In this document: one piece after another, positions 42,771-53,915 of the stretch
How the letters are laid out: each line of letters starts with the position of its first letter
How positions within the stretch are numbered: the stretch's first letter is position 1
Origin: Selaginella moellendorffii
Lineage: Eukaryota > Streptophyta > Lycopodiopsida > Selaginellales > Selaginellaceae
Assembly (NCBI RefSeq): GCF_000143415.4
Contig: NW_003314271.1
Coordinates: 1,591,769-1,655,768 of the forward strand
Direction: 5' to 3'
DNA: 64,000 nucleotides
Program-made: the position numbers and the translations under genes
The notes under the pieces: model-generated
Databases searched by the model: none
Told to the model about the DNA's origin: nothing
Seen by the model: the letters and a program-made list of their open reading frames with translations, nothing else

Positions 42771-45700
42771 TTACCCCCCACTTTGAAAAGCTCTATCCTC
42801 AGAGCTGGCTGGTAACACAGGATCCCACTAAAACAGGTGCACCAGACGATCGAACTCCTGTTGAGAAAGCCAGGTATCTGCATCCCCCCCAGTGTTCATC
42901 CAGCAAACCAGATAACGCTTAATCATCCATCAACGCAGCTGGCGAGTCTCCACATCAATCACCTTATTTGGCACAACCAGATGCTAGTCCCCCAACGATC
43001 GGACTGGAACTTCCACTGTCGGCAAGGGAGTAGGACCATAATGCAACTTGAGCTCGGAAACGTGGAACACATCATGGAGCTTGCACCCTTGCGGAAGAGC
43101 CAGCCGAAATGCCACCTCATTGATCCTTTCAACCACCTGAAAAGGACCGAAGTAGCGTTGAGTCAGCTTGGATCGAGAGCCCACTCGGCGGCCTAGAGTG
43201 TGAAGAACTTGATGTACACCAGGTCGCCAATAACGAATGTTCGAAAACTCCGATGCTTGTCAACTTGAAGCTTCATGGTTGCACAAGCTGCCTCCAACCT
43301 GCTATGAACTTGTTGATGCAACTCTCGAATGGTCTCCAGATGTCCAGAAACTGTCACCTCTGGGACCGGAAGTGCGGGAGCTGGCCAATGTAGGATTCGA
43401 CGCCCATAGAGAATCTCCAAAGGAGCAAACCTTGTAGCAGAATGACAGGCCGAATTATATGCGAATTCCGCATATGGGAGCCAGTGCAGCCATGATGTAG
43501 GATGATCCAGTGTGTATCCCCTGAGAAATACCTCTATTGTCTGGTTGGTTTGTTCTGCTTGCCCATCCGATTGGGGGTGATATGCTGAACTGAAGCTGAG
43601 CTTGGTCCCAAGAGCTGAAAAAAGGTGACGCCAGAATGAGCTGAGGAACTTCGGATCCCGGTCAGAAACAATCTCCCGAGGCAGGCCATGGAGACAAATC
43701 ACTTCTCGAGAAAATAACTCGGCTATCCTTGCTGCAGACACCGAAATTGTTGTAGGTAGAAACTGAGCTGTCTTGCTGAAACGGTCAACCACCACCATTA
43801 TCATGTCTTTTCTCTGGCAACGAGGTAGACCCCCCACAAAGTCCATTGAAATGCTAGTAAAGGGACCATCTGCAACTGGTAATGGCTAGAGAAGACCTGG
43901 AGAAGCCACTGTCTCTGTCTTTACCACCTGACATACTGGACATTCTCGAATCCACGCCTTCACTTCTCGCTGCATGCCTTTCCAAACAAAGCGAAGCTTG
44001 ATTGCTGCCAATGTTGCTGCCACCCCTGGATGTCCAGCGAGAATTCCCTGATGACACTCATGGAAAATTTCTTGCTGCAATGGATGCTTGTTGTTGAGAA
44101 ACACCCGTCCCTTTGACCAGAGAATGCCATCAATGAGGACCAGCTTGGGATGCTGCTCCCCATTCTGAAGCTGTTCTAGAATCTGTTGAAGGGCCACATC
44201 TTGCGCGTACCCCTCCCGAATTTGCTCTATGTACTCTGGTTGAAGGCAAGAAATCCCATAGAGAGCTGATTCCTCGGTGCATGCAAACTTCTGTGAGAGA
44301 GCATCTGGAAGCACATTGGAAGCACCTAGTCGATACTCGATAGTGAAGTCGAAGGCTTGAAGTTCTTCCACCCAACGCATCTGCTTCTTGTTGAGGTGGG
44401 GTTGAGTGAGCAAAAAGCTTCAGCTGTGATAAACTCCGCCAACCGCCGATTCACAAATGTGTGTGAAGCGCCAGAGTCAACCAGTCCGAATGCCACTCTG
44501 CCATTAATTGTTCCTTGCACCCGGAAACACTGCGGACCAGTCTTTCCAAAATATGCTGAGCAGGAGATAAATGCCTTGCCACCTGAACTGTCAGGGTCCT
44601 CCAAGCCCGGGCTGTTGTTCCCTGATTCCCAAACAAAGATCTCCTCACTCTCATCAACCATGTCCATGTCGACTGGAACAAATTCCCCAGAAGCAGCCTT
44701 GCGAAAATGTAGCATCGCCACCTTTGCCTTGGGAACTGTAGCACCCTTCTGAGATGGACAAAACAAATGGTGGCCTCGTGTCCATTTCTGCCCACAATCA
44801 AAGCATTTGCCTAGCTTCAAATCCTTTGAGCGTTTGGCCCGTTCCTGAGTGGATAAATCTCGCCAAGGCTTGCGTTCCTTATCACTGTTCACTGTCGGCA
44901 ACACTGTCGGCATAGGGGTCGGTGATGCAGCTGGGAAATCCTGACAATGAAGCCTGCTTATATAAGGACGACGCAATTGAGACTCCCATTCACGAAACCG
45001 CTGGTCTGCATTCAATGCTGCCACCATTGCCTAACGCACAGAAACTGGTTTGGTTTGAGCGACATCACCTGCCATTGATGAAGGCAGCGCTGCTACGTAA
45101 CGCTGGGCCAAAATCTCGTCTGAAACTCCCACTACCTCATATCTGGCCCATAACTATGCTGTATTGAATGCCTGGAGAGTTTGATGTTGCCAGTCATAGC
45201 GAAGGTCGCACAACTTGTTGAAGGGCAGCTCCAAAACTGGGGTCAAGATGAAAGTGTCTGTGATCAAGACTTTGAACTATTCCCAGTCTGGGAATATGCG
45301 AGCTCGTTCCAAGTTATGAAACCACTCAGATGCCAGATCCTTCAAGAAGATTGATGCAAAAGGGAACCTTATCCACCCCCTTGGTATCTCGCCACACAAA
45401 ACACCACTCCAGCTTGTGGAGCCAATCTTGAAGTCTTAGTTGATCATTTGAGCCATCGTACTCCAGTATATTGAGCTTCTCCCGATCCTGCCACCGTGAT
45501 CCCATCCCTGGACCCCTCCCGAGTATCCCCTTGGTCCCTCCTTCCGGAACTGGTGACTTCATCTTCTCCAGCAAGTCATCATACCAAGGTCGATCACCTG
45601 TTGGGGGTAATTCAGGGCTCGAATCTTGGAACCAATCTTCGTCAGAAAACCGGTGCACGATATCTTTCAAATTAGGGTCTCCTCGATCCTTGACCCTAGA

Positions 45701-46225
45701 CCCCATTTGTTCTTGCTTCTCTGCCAAAACCCACTGCTGCTCTCCCAACTCCTCTATCTTGCCACCCATAGTAGCCTGATTGTGCTCGATGATGGCCAAG
45801 GTACGCTGCAATTGTTGGAACCTCTCTAAGTCCTACTGATGATTCGTCACATAGCACTGCATGAAAGACTGCAACACCTCCCTCAACTCACCAACCAGCT
45901 CAGGCACTACCTGTGGAGAATTCACTAGATCGACCACCTCAACATTGCTGGATTCTCCATCGGCTGAAGGGGAAGATTTCACCTCTTTTCTTCCCTTGTT
46001 CCATGGTGGCATTGCTTCTTTCCGGTGCCTCACTCTTGCCCAAGCCCAGATCACCCACGACAGCCTAGGGTAAATGATCGCCGCCGCAATCACCTCCCGT
46101 CGGATACCCTGCTGAGACAGCTGTACCCTAGATTGGGCGAATGCCGTGGTGCTAAGGATGTGGACCAATCCTCTCTCCCACGATGCAATATCCCAAATGA
46201 TCTTTGCCAAGGTCCTGATCAATGC

Positions 46226-46434
46226 TCCAATACCAAATGTTAGGATGTGAATCCAATCAAAAAAGATGTGATCTTAATGAGTGAAACAAGAGAGGAGAAA
46301 AGGCACAAGGCCAAGAAGAAGAGAACAACAAAACCTAGCCTCCCCCTTTGCGCCAGTCGGTCCATATATGTCTCGTACGGATCCCCCGTCGTCCCGCATC
46401 CGTACTAGTTATGAGCCAAGAATAGCTCATAACA
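46226..46434 (-). repeat. 5' LTR and primer-binding site of the Ty3/gypsy element
   Basis: The LTR proper is 46238-46434 (197 bp) with the same TGTTA...TAACA ends. Directly inside it the minus strand reads TGGTATTGGAGC (about 46225-46236), close to the TGGTATCAGAGC primer-binding site complementary to initiator tRNA-Met. This fixes the element's orientation. I see no clear target-site duplication between the two flanks. Confidence 0.85.
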
Positions 46435-47696
46435 GCCAGGCATTGGAATCTTACCTGGAATGTCACTGATAGTAATCTTCCACAGTCAATTCGAAGCAAA
46501 AAAAATTATCTGGGAGTGATCGCTGGGGTAGCAAGCGCTGTGGCGGGGGTGGAGAAGCAACCAGGAAGTGGAGAAGATCTAATGGAAAAGCAAGCGCTCA
46601 TCGAAGGAATGAAGCTCGATGAGATACTTCCGCACCAGTTTAGCTATGACGACTTGAAGATGGCAACTAGAAATCCCGAGCTCATGCTTGGAGCTTGAGG
46701 ATTTGGATCCGTCTTCAAAGGAGAGCTTGCGGACGTTGCTGTGAAGAAGATGGACGTAGAGATCCAAGGCTCGTCGAAAGGACACTCGCAGTTCAAGGCC
46801 GAGGTGATGCACTTCAACCTGGTAAAGCTCCGGGGCTTTTGCATCCAGGGACCAGCCGCATTGCTTGTCTACGAGTTCATGCTCAATGGATCACTGGACA
46901 AGTTGAGGCTTGACATCCAAGTGATCCCGGCAATCCTTCGTGGAGGTATGTGAGTCCTCGAGCAACATCTATCGCAGCAGATTTGCTGATCCGCCACCTT
47001 TGTTATCATCGTTCTCGGTGAAGATCCACCTGGACGAGAACTACTTTGGCCTGAGCAAGCTCAAGCCAGGTGGTGACTGTCATGCGAGGAACTCCCGGAT
47101 ACATGGCACCCGAGTGGCTCCACACCAAAGTCACGGACAAGACCGACGCCTACAGCTTTGGAATCGTGCTGCTCGATCCAAGCGCACCGTCCAGTTCCAT
47201 CCTCAATCATCCTCTTCCTCCTCATCCCCCTCACCCGCGGTTCCTGGGCGAAACCGCGCTGAGCATGTTTCACAGTGGTAACGTCGTCGAGCTCATTGAC
47301 GATCTCGCCAGCATAGCAGTGGCTTGGAGCTCAAGGACGCCGAGAGGTACGTGAAAATCGGACTGTGGTGCATCCGAGCCGAGGCTGCAATCCGCCCCTC
47401 TATGAGAAACGATATGCTCGGAAGTAGCGTCGACGTTCTAGACTTGCACCTTCAAGTGAGTAGCTCCAGAAGCTTCAGCTTGCGACTACCTGGATCCTAC
47501 TTCAGCTCCACTAGTCTGTGATGTTACCCTCTAGATACCGCCATGATCATCAAGACCGAGATAGAGTCTCGCAAGTGTTGACGTTATATTGGCAGAGGAG
47601 AGTCACTCCCTTCTTCCGATCTTCGAAGTATTTCTCTCTACTTCTAGCCAGCGGGAACGAGGAAGCATACCCGGAGACGATATATATTTCAAAGAA

Positions 47697-50541
47697 TCAA
47701 GGGTCTTCGTCCGCACCACCATCAGCCTCACAAAATCTGAAGTTGGGCTCTACGTTCATTGCCCACGCGAATTTGGCCAGCAATGACTTATTAAAAACCT
47801 GTGATCCAAATCTCCTGCCTCAGTAAGAGAAATAAAAGAAATGAAAGTAAGAAGTGCCTGGTTACCTTCTCAATGGGAATTTCGTGACGCTTGCACCAAG
47901 CGACCGTTATTCGAGGATCCATGTAGTTGATCTTTGACGTTCCCAGCGCCACGGTTTTGAGATCTTCTTTAACGGACAGATCCAAGGTCATCTTCGCTAT
48001 CCTTGCATCAGTTTGAGCCAACTTCTTTTCCAACCTGGATTTTACATGAATAGTCAGTATCATAAAAGTAGAAACATAAAAATCATCTACTTACTGTTCT
48101 GCGGTTGGAGGCCTTTTAGCCGTGCTGTGGACTGGGGGTTTGCCCTTTTTAACTTTCCCCAAGTCTGTTGCAAGTTCCTCACGCAATGTCTGCCAATAGC
48201 AAAGCGTCAGCCTCAAACAAACCATAAAGAAAAACAGACCTTTAACTCTGCAATCTTTGCCTCCAATCTTTCCATCTGAGCACTATGGCCCTTGGATACT
48301 GTCCGTTGATGATTACATAGAATCGCGACCTGTCAACAAGATTCATAAGTGCTAACCAAACAGAATGTTCTCTTACCTCCTTATTTGCTCGGGAGTATTC
48401 TGCAGTTTTCTCGTTAAGAGTCGCACCAAGCGTCTCCTTCAACTGTAACAAGTAATGCGTCGGATCATTTTGGCCTTGACAAAGCAAAAGTCGCAAACCT
48501 GGGTCTCCAAAGTATATGACGCATTATACGTTCGAAACACCTTCGCTGTTAGACCTTGCATGTACTTCTTCAGATGGGCATTAAGCTTAGAAGTATCTAA
48601 CCTATCAAAGAGGTCAACCCCTTCCTTTTTCCCTGTGTAACAAACAGCTCATCTCAACGAGGACAACACAAGTCACAACATACCTTTCTTGAAATCGTGT
48701 ATAGCGTCGTATACCTCTTCGTTTACAACCACAGAGTTTTGGTACCTGATGGAGTCTTTACCCAGAAAATCGAACTGTAAATATGCGAACCATAGATCAC
48801 AAAACAACAGTCTCAAGTCCTCAACAAAGCACCTCAAGCGAGTTCGGAGGGGAAAGAGAGACGTGCTCCACTTTCAACGAGCAGCAGCCAACCGTATCAG
48901 CTTCATCGTCATCCTGAAATCAAAATGTCAATTCACAGGCACGAAAACGACACACTTTCCACCTTTTCGTTTCCTGCTCTCAGAGCAAGCCTATCAATAA
49001 GATACGTGGCCACCGCAATCTGCCGTGCTTCCACATCCTTCTCTTTAAAATCCTTTGTGTAAGATTCCCGTATGCTATCAATCTGACAAGAAATGAAGAT
49101 TAGAAAAGAAACGAAAACGCCTGCTTACTTTTGACGTAAGCTTCCTAGCCTTATCGTATTTCTCCTCATCGCTCTTGCCCTTCAAACTACTACTTTGATG
49201 CAAAAACACGTACTTAAACTCCTTCACATTGATCGGGTCGTTCCAAAACGCAAGCCAGGTAACGGTGTTATCGTGTCTGACTTCCTTCCACCTGCGGTAA
49301 GCAAAGTTAAGTTAGCCTAACAAGATAAGAATCATGTAATGAACACTTACTTGTGACCAGGAAGTGGACACTCTGGAACTGGTGCTTCTTTTCCAATGTT
49401 GAGTACAATGTCTTCAGGAAAAATGCGCCGTTTCAGCTTTCCCATCTAAACGACCATGGTGTGAAGCTTACAAACAAACTGAAGCTTAAGTACCTTGGGA
49501 TGCTCGCCGCGGCCCCGGAAAAGGCCAGGAGGCTCCACTCTAAAATTTCCAACCTGTTGGCACGAGTTACAGTAAGAAAACTGCCATGAGGTGGAAAGAA
49601 AAGAAGTAACCCCGCCTTCTCTTTGACACCATCGATCAGAACCCATGCATAACGTTCTTCTGCTTTCGCCTTCTCCTCTTTCAGTTGCTTTTTCTCCTGC
49701 AGAAAGAAGTGAGACAAACACATAATCCACGGACGAACACACCTCTGCACTCATTTGCTTCTTCTTCTCTTTCTCCGCGGCATGCCAGTCGAAAATAGGA
49801 GTGAAGTCGCACAGCTCAAGCTTCTGGATGACGTGCTTTGGACCAAGAACTTTCTTCCAGTCCTCCCAAAAGTTCTTGACAAAGACGGGCTTGGTTGCGT
49901 AGTCAGTGTCTTTCATCACGGCAAACATCGTCGCGATCTGCAAGACCAGCTACAATTAAACGAAGAAAGCGAAACAAAGAGCTAAAAACCTCCTCTTCTT
50001 CTGGTGTAAGATCGATTGGCCGACCATTGTAGAGCATCTTCACTCCATGCGGGCTATACGGCGGGGGAAAGAGCACGCCATTGTGCTCCAGCGTCGTCCA
50101 TTTTGGCTCAGCAACACTCCCCTTTCTGGGTTTCTTGCTCCTAGCCTTCCCCTTCGTCACTCCCTTCTTCCCTGGCTTCGCACTATCGCCCCCAAAACGC
50201 TTCCCAATGGGAACGTCCTCGTCCTCGTCTTCGTCATCCTCCTCCTCACTCTCCTCATCGCTGGAGCTCACCTCGACTTTGGATTTCTTGGAAATGCCAT
50301 TGGCGGACGCTGGCGCGGGCCTCTTCCTCCCGCTGGCGTTGGAATCGGCGGAAGCCGGCGCCGCCGCCACCGATCCATCCTTGGAGGAGCTGGCGTGCTG
50401 CTCCGCTCCGGGATTGCGCGCTCTCGCGGAAAAGATGCGCCGGGCGAGGGGGACGTCGTCCTCGTCGTCCGAATCCTTGGCTGGATTGGCCTTCTTGAAG
50501 CGCGCCGCGAGCGGCACGTCGTCCTCGGAGGAGGAATCCAT
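47697..50541 (-). CDS. TOP1: DNA topoisomerase I (type IB)
   Basis: Nuclear type IB topoisomerase relaxing supercoils through a 3'-phosphotyrosine intermediate. ATG at 50541 ([20 protein letters not shown]) opens a Ser/Asp/Lys-rich N-terminal domain with nuclear signals. Exons then give the core: [88 protein letters not shown] and [16 protein letters not shown]. The C-terminal domain includes [20 protein letters not shown], whose Tyr is the nucleophile. The last exon starts after the acceptor near 47800 ([20 protein letters not shown]), and the stop is at 47697-47699. Plant homologs usually end just after the FRF equivalent; this one adds about eleven residues ([11 protein letters not shown]). 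Confidence 0.93.
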
Positions 50542-50696
50542 AGCGAGAGCCCTAACCCTATTCCGAGGGAAAATTTGCTTCCAAGGATGAAATTATATGC
50601 TCCCTCCTCACAGACTCCACACACATTGACAAACTGCCTATAGCGGTAAAACTACGAGGAAACTTACAGTGACGAGCGAATTTTTACTGGAGATTT

Positions 50697-53133
50697 CTAC
50701 ACAGCGTCGGGCCTTTCACCTTCCACCACCGGAGGAGGAGGAGCTTTTTGTGCGTGAGGAGGAGAAATTCCAAGAGGGCGATTGTGACCCCAGCTCGTTT
50801 TAGCTCCTTGACCAGCAAATCCTTGGAGAAAAAATCCTCACAAAACCTTCAAGGCAAAAAAAGAATTTTTGGTGTCATACCGTAGTACTTGTAGAACATG
50901 TATTTCCTCGTCTCTGGAACTCGATTCTGGATGGATCTCCGCCTCACTCTCCGCTGCTCGGGAACTAGATCATTCACATCGCATCGGTGAGCAGCAAACT
51001 TCTTCTTTTTCCTGGAGGATAGAACAAGAAAAGAGCAAGCTTTAGATCATGGAAGAGGCAGACGAAAATGGAAGAGAACCTCTTAAGTCGGAGAGCGTTG
51101 TCACCACTTTTCGTCCGGCTTCTCTTCTCGGTGTCGAGCGTCCTCGTCTCGCTACCGTAGAGCAAATGCCCGACTGTGACGTGCTCCGACGTCCGGCTCT
51201 CGGACACCTTGTACTGAGTCGCGTCTTCGATGACATAAATGTTGCTAGAGCCCTCGACGAGCTTGGCTTCCGGCAGCCTGGCTGAGTGATCAAGCATTCT
51301 GTATGAGCCTCCCGCCGGCATCTTGTAAGTGTAAATTCCACCTCCAGGGAGTTTGCTGGGACTGCTGTTTGCGTTTCGGGTGTGAGTCGAAGAGCTAGCG
51401 GCGGGGTGTTGTTGATCGGATACTTCATTCCTAGTAGCATTTGTCGTCGTCGTGGGAGTAGTAGTTGTCGCAGGAGTGATGGTAGCAGTAGTAGTAGTAG
51501 TAGTGGTCATGGTAGCAGCACTGGGAAAATCTGGATCCGACCTGTGAGGAGGAGAAACTCCACCTTGGACGATGCCATATCGCAATGCATGAGCTCCCGG
51601 TATCCTGTCCGAGTAAGTCTGAGTGCCTTCGTCCTGGTAAGAGACTCCATGCTCGAGTTTGTAAGGCAAACCGTTGTCGAAAGAAACTTCTTTCGTGGAC
51701 GGAGTGCCGGGAACACGATCCAAACCCCTCCCAGAGCTGCTGGTGACGGCATCACTGGATGTGGTTCTCGGCTGCTGCAGTCCAACCTGTGAGCTAGTGT
51801 CCAGAGTTCTTGAGCTTGTGTCAAAAGCTCTCGACAAAGATGTTGTCGTCGTCGTGGTTCTACTCGATGAGGAAAACAAAGCCTGGTGTCGATGCTGGAG
51901 ATCGCTACTTGCTGGCATCCCTGCGGTGGACGAAGAAGTCGTCGTCGACGTCCGAGGTTCGGTTGTGACACCTGAAAGGACGTTGCTGCCGTCCATGGTT
52001 TTCGTCGGGGACGAGTACCGCGACTGCAAAGTCGAAAGTTCCGACGCTCTCGCCGTGCGTCTGTTCAAAGACTCAAACACCGCTGTCCGAGTCGACTGAT
52101 CGCTGCTGCTGCCGCTCGAGAACCGCGTCGGGAGATCGTATCTCGAACCAGCAGCTCTCGTCTCTTGCGGCGTCAAAAACCGGGACACTTCCGAGACGAC
52201 TTCCGAGCCGCTCGTTGCCATGACCCTCGCAAACGTAGGATGATCCAGCTGAACTTGCCGGTGAGGTGGTGGCGGCTGACGATACACAGAACTGTCCACA
52301 ACGTTTTCGTTCAATCGTTGCCCTGCTGCTTTGCGATACTTGAAGGGACTCCCCTCGGAGATTCTGTAAGGACTTCCCTGGCTCGGCCTCTCCGGATTTG
52401 AGTCCGGAGACCTGTATCTTATGAGAACCGGAGACCTGTTCTTGCCATTCTCTCGCTCCGGGTTTCGAGAAGTCTCGGCCCCTCTATGATGAGATCCTTC
52501 CGGAGATTTCTTTCGGCCCTGCTCTGGCTTTGGAGTCTTGGCCCGTATCCGAGCGCTTGCATGGTCGGAGCTCTCGTAGCCCGACATGGAGGACGACTCG
52601 GACATGATGTGGTTTGGATTCACCGTGCTCTCTCTTCGGAAAATAGCCGGAGGAGACGAGTCCCACACTGGCAGAAGAAGAAGAGACGAAGAACAGGATC
52701 AAACCAGGCTGAGTTCCAAGAACTTTAGAGAGTGGAAGGAGGATCTTCTTACCCGATGGGAACCTCAGCTGTCGCATGGAGCAGCGGTACGCTTGAGGAT
52801 ATCTAGAATCGCCATACTTTTTGCTCCGGATGTGGTCGAAGTAGAGGCGCTGGATGTAAGGATTGAAGCTCACGTACTCCTTGAGCAGCACGTTGCACTG
52901 CTTCATCGCGTGCGTTCTCATCTTGCCCTGGGCCGCCTTGAGCTTGTCCACCTGGGGGAAAACCGACGGAGAAGAAGCGATCGAGGAGAAGAAAACGATC
53001 CATGTTTTGCAGAGCTCAATCGCAATGCAGGCAATCCACAGCATACCTCCGACTTGAGAAACGTGTAGAAGCCTCCAATCTCCTTGGACTCGGCTCGCCA
53101 TCGCACCGGCGGTGCCGGAGCTACCGCCGCCAT
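50697..53133 (-). CDS. Ser/Thr-rich protein of unknown function with conserved-looking N-terminus
   Basis: I do not recognise this family. Exon 1 starts at 53133 (MAAVAPAPPVRWRAESKEIG and GFYTFLKSE). Exon 2 encodes a helical segment (VDKLKAAQGKMRTHAMKQCN, then EYVSFNPYIQRLYFDHIRSK). A long third exon (to about 51080) is low-complexity Ser/Thr/Pro-rich, with a run of threonines from ACC/ACT repeats at about 51480-51510. Two further exons are proposed: one basic and compact (KKKKFAAHRCDVNDLVPEQR, RRRSIQNRVPETRKYMFYKY) and a last one ending PPPPVVEGERPDAV at 50697. Structured ends with a disordered middle suggest a scaffold. If the fourth exon is not spliced in, the protein ends near 50974. Its stop lies 155 bp upstream of the TOP1 ATG on the same strand. 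Confidence 0.65.
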
Positions 53134-53286
53134 CAAGCGAACGGCAGTTAGGGCCGAGCCGGACCAAAAACCTTAAACCCTAATTAGATTTTTTTTCGCG
53201 CGGCTCGGAGATTTTTTAAATCCACGTGAGATGAGAAGACATGAAATGAAACGTGTGACAAGAGCGAAAAATTCTCCTATTGATCT

Positions 53287-53600
53287 TTAGCTGGAGTAAT
53301 CCTGGTTTTCCCAGGTTTGAGCTTTATGAGTCTGGGCTTCCTTCTTTTTCTGGAGCAGGGGCTGGAGGAAAGCGCATCAGAGAAGAATGACAGCAGCAGA
53401 AAAAAACTTACATGATCTACTTCCATAGGGGCCGGCATAACCCCTGCTAAAGTGATCACAGGAGAAGCTGGAGCTAGAACTGGATCTCTTGCTGGAGATG
53501 GAGCTGGAATTGGATCTCTTGCTGGAGCTGGAACTGGATCTCTTGCTGGAGCTCCAATATCTGCTGGAACTCCCGCTGTTGGAGTCCCGGATGACTCCAT
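53287..53600 (-). CDS. Possible small Pro/Ala-rich protein with internal repeats
   Basis: A candidate two-exon gene. From ATG 53600 (MESSGTPTAGVPADIGAPAR) the frame reads repeats of APARDPVP/APARDPIP, encoded by 24-30-bp DNA repeats (GGATCTCTTGCTGGAGCTGG on the plus strand). It continues to a GT donor after MEVDH (about 53415), then after a ttccag acceptor near 53355 to PLLQKKKEAQTHKAQTWENQ and a stop at 53287-53289. The repeat DNA is open on both strands, so openness alone is weak evidence. It may equally be a minisatellite with no coding role. Confidence 0.3.
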
Positions 53601-53825
53601 TGGCGCAGCAACCCAAGCGTCGCCGCGGGCTTTGACACAAAACTCCACTCGTGGGGGACGAATATGCTCTGACTGTTATTTCGAATATCTAGATTGTTCT
53701 CTAAACCTCCTGGCCATAGCAAAAACCATCGGTCTTTCTCGAAATTAAAATAGGTCTGGTCCTCGTCCCTCCCTCTTGCTCATAGAAACCAGTCGCTGGG
53801 CTACAGATGAAGCAGAAAGCCACCT

Positions 53826-53905
53826 GATAGGGGATCGTGGGTGGTAGACGAAGGAAATCCTGGATCGCCATCACAAGTATTGCCATCACAATCTAGAGAA
53901 GGCGG
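53826..53905 (-). pseudogene. Scrap of kiwellin-type receptor ectodomain
   Basis: Minus-strand sequence reading CDGNTCDGDPGFPSSTTHDP resembles the Cys-rich N-terminal segment of receptor kinase copies 1/3 (KTCDGDPSAS ... TTAHDPEYC) with internal deletions. It directly abuts a plus-strand kinase relic of the other subtype, giving an inverted chimera of two family members. Confidence 0.5.
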
Positions 53906-53915
53906 ATCAGCAAGT

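Larger units (their letters stand above)
42555..46434 (-). mobile_element. Non-autonomous Ty3/gypsy LTR retrotransposon lacking reverse transcriptase
   Basis: A 3.9-kb element on the minus strand, bounded by two short direct LTRs. Reading from the right LTR: a gag-like region (about 45811 to 45326, with YDGSNDQLRLQDWLHKLEW), a gag end with a zinc-knuckle-like CFDCG...H...C, and a retroviral-type protease motif GLVDSGASHTF at about 44490. Then, abruptly at about 44415, comes the end of RNase H (DFTIEYRLGASNVLPDALS), followed by an H2C2 zinc finger, the integrase core (DFVGGLPRCQ, VSDRDPKF, YHPQSDGQAEQ) and the integrase C-terminal domain (RYFGPFQVVERI). The reverse transcriptase and most of RNase H are missing through one internal deletion. 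Stops interrupt the remaining frames. It is immobile by itself. Confidence 0.9.
42285..47521 (+). pseudogene. Kiwellin-type receptor kinase relic split by an LTR retrotransposon
   Basis: A plus-strand decayed copy of the copy-2 subtype in two parts. The left part (42285-42554) matches the ectodomain from TNNAVLYVT through NEQVWRQL. The right part (46435-47521) resumes at the PGIGIV/NITWS equivalent, then the membrane-helix region, kinase and the C-terminus ending FSSTSL. The two parts flank a 3.9-kb retroelement. Disabling changes include a stop in the glycine loop (LGA-stop-GFGS at about 46696), loss of MSIGSIHH, loss of the whole HLDIKPQN catalytic segment and several frameshifts. The signal peptide and first Cys-rich part are absent. 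Its end is only 176 bp from the convergent topoisomerase I stop codon. Confidence 0.9.
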
